DNA from: Alkalihalobacillus sp. LMS6 | GTDB taxonomy: Bacteria > Bacillota > Bacilli > Bacillales > Bacillaceae_D | DNA length: 64,000 nucleotides | Direction of reading: 5' to 3' | NCBI RefSeq assembly: GCF_024362765.1 | Contig: NZ_CP093302.1 | Coordinates: forward strand, 2,789,564 to 2,853,563 | Part shown: piece after piece, positions 59,271 through 64,000 of the stretch | Layout of the letters: every line of letters begins with the position of its first letter | Numbering within the stretch: the first letter of the stretch is position 1 | The notes under the pieces: model-generated | Told to the model about the DNA's origin: nothing | The model's database searches: none | The model's input: only the letters and a program-made list of their open reading frames with translations | Program-made: the position numbers and the translations under genes

Positions 59271-59302
59271 AAAAAAAAAAACAGACTCTCTTAACAAGTC
59301 TG
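59271..59302 (-). terminator. Terminator between yuiB and yuiC
   Basis: On the minus strand CAGACT, loop, AGTCTG followed by at least 11 T residues (59271-59281). It should stop nearly all yuiB transcripts before yuiC. Confidence 0.85.
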
Positions 59303-59303
59303 C

Positions 59304-59630
59304 TTAAAACATCTGATAGCCCGCTTTTCTTAGTAATTTCATAATAATTCCGGCCGCGATTGCGCCAAGGAATCCGCTTGTTAGCACGACAATATCAGCA
59401 AAATGAAGCGAGATCACACGTTCAAATAACTGACTAAATGCTTCCCCAGGTTGTTGAAAAAAGAAGCGATAAGGCTGTTGATTCACGATTAATAACACAA
59501 CGATTGGATAAATAAACGCCATAATCCAGGTTAAGCGCAACACCATATTTAATAGAAAGCCAATCCCGGCAAATAGGATAAAGAACAATATGATTGAAAC
59601 AATTAATTGTAAGATATGTATACCTTCCAT
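59304..59630 (-). CDS. yuiB: YuiB-like membrane protein
   Basis: 108 residues with three hydrophobic segments (LQLIVSIILFFILFAGIGFL, WIMAFIYPIVVLLIVNQQPY, FLGAIAAGIIMKLLRKAGY). Size, topology and order match yuiB. Function unknown. Confidence 0.85.
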   Translation of the reverse strand: MEGIHILQLIVSIILFFILFAGIGFLLNMVLRLTWIMAFIYPIVVLLIVNQQPYRFFFQQPGEAFSQLFERVISLHFADIVVLTSGFLGAIAAGIIMKLLRKAGYQMF

Positions 59631-59700
59631 AACTCATCCTCCCCTCTTAGTTTACGAAAAAGCGCTTCCGTAAGTCAATATCGAATCAAACTTAAAAAAA

Positions 59701-59727
59701 ATCAGTAAGGCTTGAAGCCTCACTGAT
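59701..59727 (-). terminator. Terminator of the NADH dehydrogenase gene
   Basis: ATCAGTAAGGCT and AGCCTCACTGAT form a 12-bp stem with one mismatch and a TGA loop; TTTTTTT follows on the minus strand. Confidence 0.85.
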
Positions 59728-59743
59728 TTTTTCAGTTGCTACC

Positions 59744-60946
59744 TTATAGAGGGAATTTCCCTTTTTTCAACGTTAGCATTGGTCCACCAAGAACGAATAG
59801 CGCACGGTTATCAATCATTTTCTTCATAAAGTTGGCCGTACCACCGTAAATCTTTTTAGAGCCTACGACACCGATTGCTTCTTTACCGCCTAGAGAAGCA
59901 ACAGTTCCTTTGATGTCTGGCTTAAAGCTTTCTAGGTTCGAGCCGCCTTTATTTAGCGTTTCAATGTTTGTTGCAGCCGTTTTCGCCATTTGCATCGCGA
60001 TTTGCGCTGTTGGCGGGTATGGACGATTCGCTTCTTCATTAATAATAAGCGCGCAGTCGCCAATAACGAATACATCATCATAACCTGGCGCACGTAAATC
60101 TGGTTCTACCTTAATACGTCCACGGTTCGCTTCAAAACCAGAGTTGTCGATAACTGGGTTTCCACGTACACCTGTAGCCCAAACGATCGTTTCTGATTTA
60201 ATTTCTTCGCCTTCACCAACAACAACACCAGAAGCCGTTACTTCTTTAATTGGCGTGTTAATTTTAAACTCAACACCACGGCTTTCAAGAAGGTTCATGC
60301 CATATTCAACCAATTCAGGGTCAAATCCTGGAAGGGCACTCGGTGCTGCTTCAACAACGAACAAGCGAACTTTTTCACGTGGTACATCATATTTTTTACA
60401 AAGCTCAGGAACGCGCTCAGATAATTCTCCGATAAATTCAATACCCGTAAATCCTGCGCCTGCTACAACAAATGTTAGCATGCCTTCATGAGGATCTGCT
60501 GTATTGTTGTAGTTTGCAAATTGCGCATCAATGTGATCCTTCACTTGACGAGCACCGTTTAATGTCCATTTCGTGAATGCATGTTCATGCACACCTGGAA
60601 TACCAAACGTTTCAGAAACAGCACCTAATGATACAACGAGGTAATCATACTCTAATTCACCATCTTTAAGCATCACTTTTTTATCGTCTGTTTTAATTTC
60701 AAGCACTTCATCTTGAACGAAATTAACTTTGTTTGTATTTAAGACATCTGAAATTTTCACGCGTGTACGATCAGGATCCATGGTGCCTGCAGCAGGCTCA
60801 TGTAACCACGTTGTTTGATAATGATAGTCATGCTTATTTACAAGTGTAATCGATGCATCATTATGTCCTAGTTTCTTTGACAACGTTACCGCTGTATTCA
60901 TACCACCGTATCCAGCTCCGGCAATAACGATTTTTGCTTTGTTCAC
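59744..60946 (-). CDS. yumB: Type II NADH dehydrogenase (NDH-2; YumB-like)
   Basis: 400 residues. Two Rossmann motifs, [20 protein letters not shown] (FAD) and [20 protein letters not shown] (NADH), plus [20 protein letters not shown] and a C-terminal amphipathic end ([19 protein letters not shown]) for membrane attachment. It passes electrons to menaquinone without pumping. It starts at GTG 60946 after GGAAGTG. A Rex-like box lies 50 bp upstream. Confidence 0.93.
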   Translation of the reverse strand: MNKAKIVIAGAGYGGMNTAVTLSKKLGHNDASITLVNKHDYHYQTTWLHEPAAGTMDPDRTRVKISDVLNTNKVNFVQDEVLEIKTDDKKVMLKDGELEYDYLVVSLGAVSETFGIPGVHEHAFTKWTLNGARQVKDHIDAQFANYNNTADPHEGMLTFVVAGAGFTGIEFIGELSERVPELCKKYDVPREKVRLFVVEAAPSALPGFDPELVEYGMNLLESRGVEFKINTPIKEVTASGVVVGEGEEIKSETIVWATGVRGNPVIDNSGFEANRGRIKVEPDLRAPGYDDVFVIGDCALIINEEANRPYPPTAQIAMQMAKTAATNIETLNKGGSNLESFKPDIKGTVASLGGKEAIGVVGSKKIYGGTANFMKKMIDNRALFVLGGPMLTLKKGKFPL

Positions 60947-60995
60947 TACAAATCACTTCCAATTGTCAGTATTTTAATTCGTATGGCGTTTATGT

Positions 60996-61013
60996 TTGTG
61001 ATCAATTTCACGT
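60996..61013. promoter_or_regulatory. Candidate Rex operator upstream of NDH-2 gene
   Basis: TTGTGA-TCAATT-TCACGT matches the Rex consensus TTGTGA-N6-TCACAA in 10 of 12 positions. Rex senses NADH/NAD+ and is known to control ndh in B. subtilis. It lies between the divergent NDH-2 and yumC genes, so it could act on either. Confidence 0.5.
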
Positions 61014-61198
61014 TCTAATTCATAACTAGAGAATTTCATATAATCGTCATATAATCCAACACTCTAATAATATTCGTTTTTTCTTCAAAATTCAACTCCA
61101 TTGTATAAAAAAGTTTGGTTTAATTGCTGCCCTTTGTATTTGTTTCCACCACCATGTATAATGAGAAAGGATCTCAATTCAGTCTGGGGGGTAACACA

Positions 61199-62194
61199 TT
61201 GGAAGAACGTGAAGATTTATATGACTTAACCATTATCGGTGGCGGTCCAGCTGGACTTTTTGCTGCCTTTTATGCAGGAATGCGCCAAATGAAAGTGAAA
61301 GTTATTGAAAGTATGCCTCAATTAGGCGGCCAACTTTCAGCGCTTTATCCTGATAAATATATTTATGATGTTGCTGGTTTTCCGAACATAAAAGCACAAG
61401 ACTTAGTCGATCAACTTACTGCACAAGCTCAGCAGTTTAATCCAGAACTGGCGCTTGAAGAAGCGGTACAAACGTTAACGAAAGAAGAAGATAATACGTT
61501 TACATTAACCACAAATAAGCAATCTCATGCAACAAAAGCGGTATTAATTACGGCTGGTGCCGGTGCCTTTGCTCCAAGAAAGCTTAAAGTAGACGGAGCA
61601 GAGCAATACGAAGATCAAAATATCCATTATTTTATCCGTGATTTATCTGCTTTTACAGGTAAGCGTGTAGCTGTGATTGGCGGAGGAGACTCTGCGGTTG
61701 ACTGGGCACTCATGCTTGAACCAATCGCAAAGGAAGTGACGTTGGTTCACCGCCGCGATGAATTCCGTGCTCATGAGCATAGTGTTGAATTATTGAAAAA
61801 ATCAAATGTGCGCCTACTTACACCGTATGAAACAACTGAACTGCACGGCGAAAATGACCGTGTGTCTGCTGTGACTTTCACAAAAGTAAAAGGTGAAGAA
61901 ACAGAAACGATTAATGTTGATGATGTGGTGGTCACATTTGGCTTTGTATCCACTTTAGGACCTATTAAAGAATGGGGCTTAGACATTCATAAAAATGCTA
62001 TTCAAGTAAACTCTAAAATGGAAACAAATATTGAAGGCGTTTATGCAGCAGGAGACGTGAGCACATACGATGGAAAAGTAAAGCTCATTGCAACCGGGTT
62101 CGGTGAAGCACCAACAGCTGTTAATAACGCAAAAGTATACATTGACCCTAAAGCGCGCGTTTTTCCAGGTCACTCCACAAGTATATTTGAATAA
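61199..62194 (+). CDS. yumC: Ferredoxin/flavodoxin--NADP+ reductase (YumC type)
   Basis: 331 residues from TTG 61199, seven bases after GGGGGG; this gives the usual length, whereas the upstream ATG 61124 adds an unlikely leader. Motifs: [20 protein letters not shown] (FAD), [15 protein letters not shown] (NADPH) and [20 protein letters not shown]. It is an essential thioredoxin-reductase-like FNR in Bacillus. Confidence 0.94.
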   Translation: MEEREDLYDLTIIGGGPAGLFAAFYAGMRQMKVKVIESMPQLGGQLSALYPDKYIYDVAGFPNIKAQDLVDQLTAQAQQFNPELALEEAVQTLTKEEDNTFTLTTNKQSHATKAVLITAGAGAFAPRKLKVDGAEQYEDQNIHYFIRDLSAFTGKRVAVIGGGDSAVDWALMLEPIAKEVTLVHRRDEFRAHEHSVELLKKSNVRLLTPYETTELHGENDRVSAVTFTKVKGEETETINVDDVVVTFGFVSTLGPIKEWGLDIHKNAIQVNSKMETNIEGVYAAGDVSTYDGKVKLIATGFGEAPTAVNNAKVYIDPKARVFPGHSTSIFE

Positions 62195-62195
62195 G

Positions 62196-62237
62196 AAAAA
62201 GCTCGTACATAGAATGTAATCTATGCACGAGCTTTTT
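62196..62237. terminator. Bidirectional terminator between yumC and mtlD
   Basis: AAAAAGCTCGT-A-CATAG pairs with CTATG-C-ACGAGCTTTTTT around a 10-base loop, with T-runs on both strands. Confidence 0.85.
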
Positions 62238-62242
62238 TATTT

Positions 62243-63370
62243 TTATAGACGTTTCTTTAACAAATGCACGAGAGGATGAGCGTCTTCTAACCCTGTAATG
62301 CTCGTAAACGCGCCAATATAGCCTTTATCCGCGATTAATTGCTTAAGCTTTACGCTTTCCTCATCTGTCTCATCGTAAAAGCGTAAGGCGTCATAAATCG
62401 TTTCTACAAGGGACTCTGGATGAAGCCCTTTTTCAGCTAATGCTTTTGCTGGCTTCACAAGTCGATCGTTTAGCCCTAATTTACGTATCGGTCCTCGACC
62501 GACACGGTTCACCTTATCTTCTAAATAAGGATTTTCAAAGCGCGAAATGATTTTATCAATATAAGCTTCTTGTTCTTCTGCATCAAATCCATGATCCTCA
62601 ACTAAAATTGCTTTTGTTTCATTTAATGCACCGCGCACACGGTGTTTAATGTAATCTTGAGCCAACGCTTCCTTAATGGTCTCAATTCCTGCTTGAAAAC
62701 CAGCATATGAAGCAACCGCGTGACCGGTGTTAACAGTGAAAAGCTTTCTTTCAATAAACGGCGCTAAGTCTTGTACACGTTTTGCTTCACCTAAAGAAAT
62801 CGATTCACCTTTTAATGAAGGCTCTTCGACAACCCATTCAAAAAAGGGCTCTACGGTTACAGACAACACATCATCAGACTGCACATTTGGCACAATTCGA
62901 TCGACAGCAGCATCCGCAAAACCAGTATACGCACTTACTGTTTCCCATTCATCTGCGCTTAACTGTGAGACAACGGCTTCTTTTAATTGAGAAGTAGCTC
63001 GTATCGCATTTTCACAAGCAATGACGTTCACAGGCTTAGTTGAAGTCCGCGCCAAAAGTCCTTTTGCAATTGTTCCTGCAAGCATTGGCAAAATATGTGG
63101 CCCAACTGCTGTTGTGATAATATCTGCTTGCGCAATCGCATCTAATACGCCAGCCTCGTTTGTTTTGCTGTTAATGCCAGAGACGTTTTTCACAGTGAAT
63201 GAGTGGTTTTGTTCACCGACAACTTGAACATCATAGTGACCACGTTCATTTAATGCATCAATGACGGCATCATTCACATCCACAAACTGAACTTGATAGC
63301 CCGCATCAGCTAATAAAGCGCCAATAAATCCTCTTCCTATATTACCCGCACCAAAGTGAACAGCATTCAT
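62243..63370 (-). CDS. mtlD: Mannitol-1-phosphate 5-dehydrogenase
   Basis: 375 residues: MNAVHFGAGNIGRGFIGALL (NAD site), VNTGHAVASYAGFQAGIETI and the catalytic Lys region of the polyol-specific long-chain dehydrogenases. It oxidises mannitol-1-phosphate to fructose-6-phosphate. It overlaps mtlF by one base (TAATG). Confidence 0.95.
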   Translation of the reverse strand: MNAVHFGAGNIGRGFIGALLADAGYQVQFVDVNDAVIDALNERGHYDVQVVGEQNHSFTVKNVSGINSKTNEAGVLDAIAQADIITTAVGPHILPMLAGTIAKGLLARTSTKPVNVIACENAIRATSQLKEAVVSQLSADEWETVSAYTGFADAAVDRIVPNVQSDDVLSVTVEPFFEWVVEEPSLKGESISLGEAKRVQDLAPFIERKLFTVNTGHAVASYAGFQAGIETIKEALAQDYIKHRVRGALNETKAILVEDHGFDAEEQEAYIDKIISRFENPYLEDKVNRVGRGPIRKLGLNDRLVKPAKALAEKGLHPESLVETIYDALRFYDETDEESVKLKQLIADKGYIGAFTSITGLEDAHPLVHLLKKRL

Positions 63371-63801
63371 TATTCAGCAACCTCTGAGAAGAAATCAAGG
63401 ACGTCTTTTTCTGAAGTCGCTTTTAATAATTCGCGTACATTTTCTTCTTCTGAACAAGCAATCGCAATTTGCGAAAGAATTGCTAAATGCTCGTCTCCTT
63501 TTCCTGCAATCCCAATAACAAGCTGAACAGGATTTCCGTTCCAATCCAGTTCTTCATCAAGCAATTGAATCGATAGTCCAGAAGAACGTACTTCGTCTCT
63601 TGCATCTTCTGTTCCGTGAGGGATTGCTAAAAGGTTACCCATATACGTCGATGTCACTTCTTCTCTTTCAAACATTTTATCGATGTAGTTTTCGCTAATG
63701 TACCCTTGCTCAGCAAGAATTTCTCCAGCTTGACGAATCGCCTCTTCTTTTGAACTTACTTTAACGTTTAATCGGATGTTTTCTTCTTTTAAAATACTCA
63801 T
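63370..63801 (-). CDS. mtlF: Mannitol PTS enzyme IIA
   Basis: 143 residues of the fructose/mannitol IIA family, with the phosphorylated His in GNLLAIPHGTEDARDEVRSS and IGIAGKGDEHLAILSQIAIA. It passes phosphate from HPr to the mannitol IICB transporter. It overlaps mtlR by 4 nt (ATGA). Confidence 0.95.
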   Translation of the reverse strand: MSILKEENIRLNVKVSSKEEAIRQAGEILAEQGYISENYIDKMFEREEVTSTYMGNLLAIPHGTEDARDEVRSSGLSIQLLDEELDWNGNPVQLVIGIAGKGDEHLAILSQIAIACSEEENVRELLKATSEKDVLDFFSEVAE

Positions 63802-64000
63802 GTTGTATCGACTCCTTCATTTATAAATCTGATTAAAAATGTTTTGCTTTTTTCTTCGAGCAACGATTTAATTTCTGCTATCGATTCCTCTTTAAACAAT
63901 CTCGTTTGTTCTTCTGATTCAATCAATAAGATACTTAAATAACTCATATAAGCTAATTGTTGCTCTGTTAATTGAATCGGTGCGAGCATAAGGACCATTC
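63798..64000 (-). CDS. mtlR: C-terminal end of mannitol regulator MtlR (partial)
   Basis: 67 visible codons, open to the window edge. MLAPIQLTEQQLAYMSYLSI followed by LLIESEEQTRLFKEESIAEI resembles the C-terminal IIA-like domain of MtlR. The order mtlR-mtlF-mtlD is known from Geobacillus and relatives. A IIA duplicate is the less likely alternative. Confidence 0.75.
   Translation of the reverse strand, partial: MVLMLAPIQLTEQQLAYMSYLSILLIESEEQTRLFKEESIAEIKSLLEEKSKTFLIRFINEGVDTT

Overview
The window is the chromosome of a low-GC Gram-positive of the family Bacillaceae. Its right third matches the order known from Bacillus subtilis: the yugN-pgi-yugJ-yuzA-yugI-yugH-yugG block and the yuiF-yuiE-yuiD-yuiC-yuiB-yumC block, here separated by a few housekeeping genes (thiM, luxS, a HU gene) and followed by mtlR-mtlF-mtlD. 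Species cannot be fixed from the sequence alone.

Positions 1 to about 41,947 are one large temperate siphophage prophage that runs off the left edge. It ends at a tRNA-Ala(GGC) gene at 41,948-42,020, with a tyrosine integrase directly beside it. From left to right it holds: (i) 1-9.5 kb, leftward early genes (ERCC4 nuclease, primase-helicase, DUF669 protein, Sak4-like ATPase, Gam-like protein and many tiny ORFs); (ii) 9.5-13.4 kb, the decision region (BRO-N antirepressor, Cro, CI-like repressor, second HTH gene, and an AimR/AimP arbitrium pair); (iii) 13.4-17.1 kb, a replication-relaxation/FtsK module and rightward accessory genes; (iv) 17.1-38.6 kb, lysis, tail, head and packaging genes, all leftward; (v) 38.6-41.9 kb, a RexA/RexB-like pair and the integrase. 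The integrase lies next to packaging genes rather than next to the repressor, so the prophage is circularly permuted relative to the usual layout.

The most interesting points are these. The AimP precursor carries three tandem copies of the putative signal peptide (GPNQPII, GPNQPII, GPTQPII), encoded with different synonymous codons. Just downstream of aimP is a perfect LexA box inside the spacer of a promoter that points antisense to the HTH gene and the repressor, so quorum and DNA damage may converge there; the CI-like repressor itself has no visible cleavage domain. A 10-bp motif, CTGTGGRNAG, occurs about 44 times across the prophage on both strands and was not seen in the flanking 22 kb of chromosome. 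The major capsid and major tail genes both end in CCC-TAA and both have a conserved 20-residue, fibronectin-III-like extension in the +1 frame, which suggests paired programmed frameshifting. Two other repeat arrays, at 3.36-3.62 kb and 15.57-15.69 kb, look like an origin and an operator or iteron region.

All coordinates, counts and motif matches were read by eye. Family assignments rest on recognised motifs, length and gene order, not on database searches.
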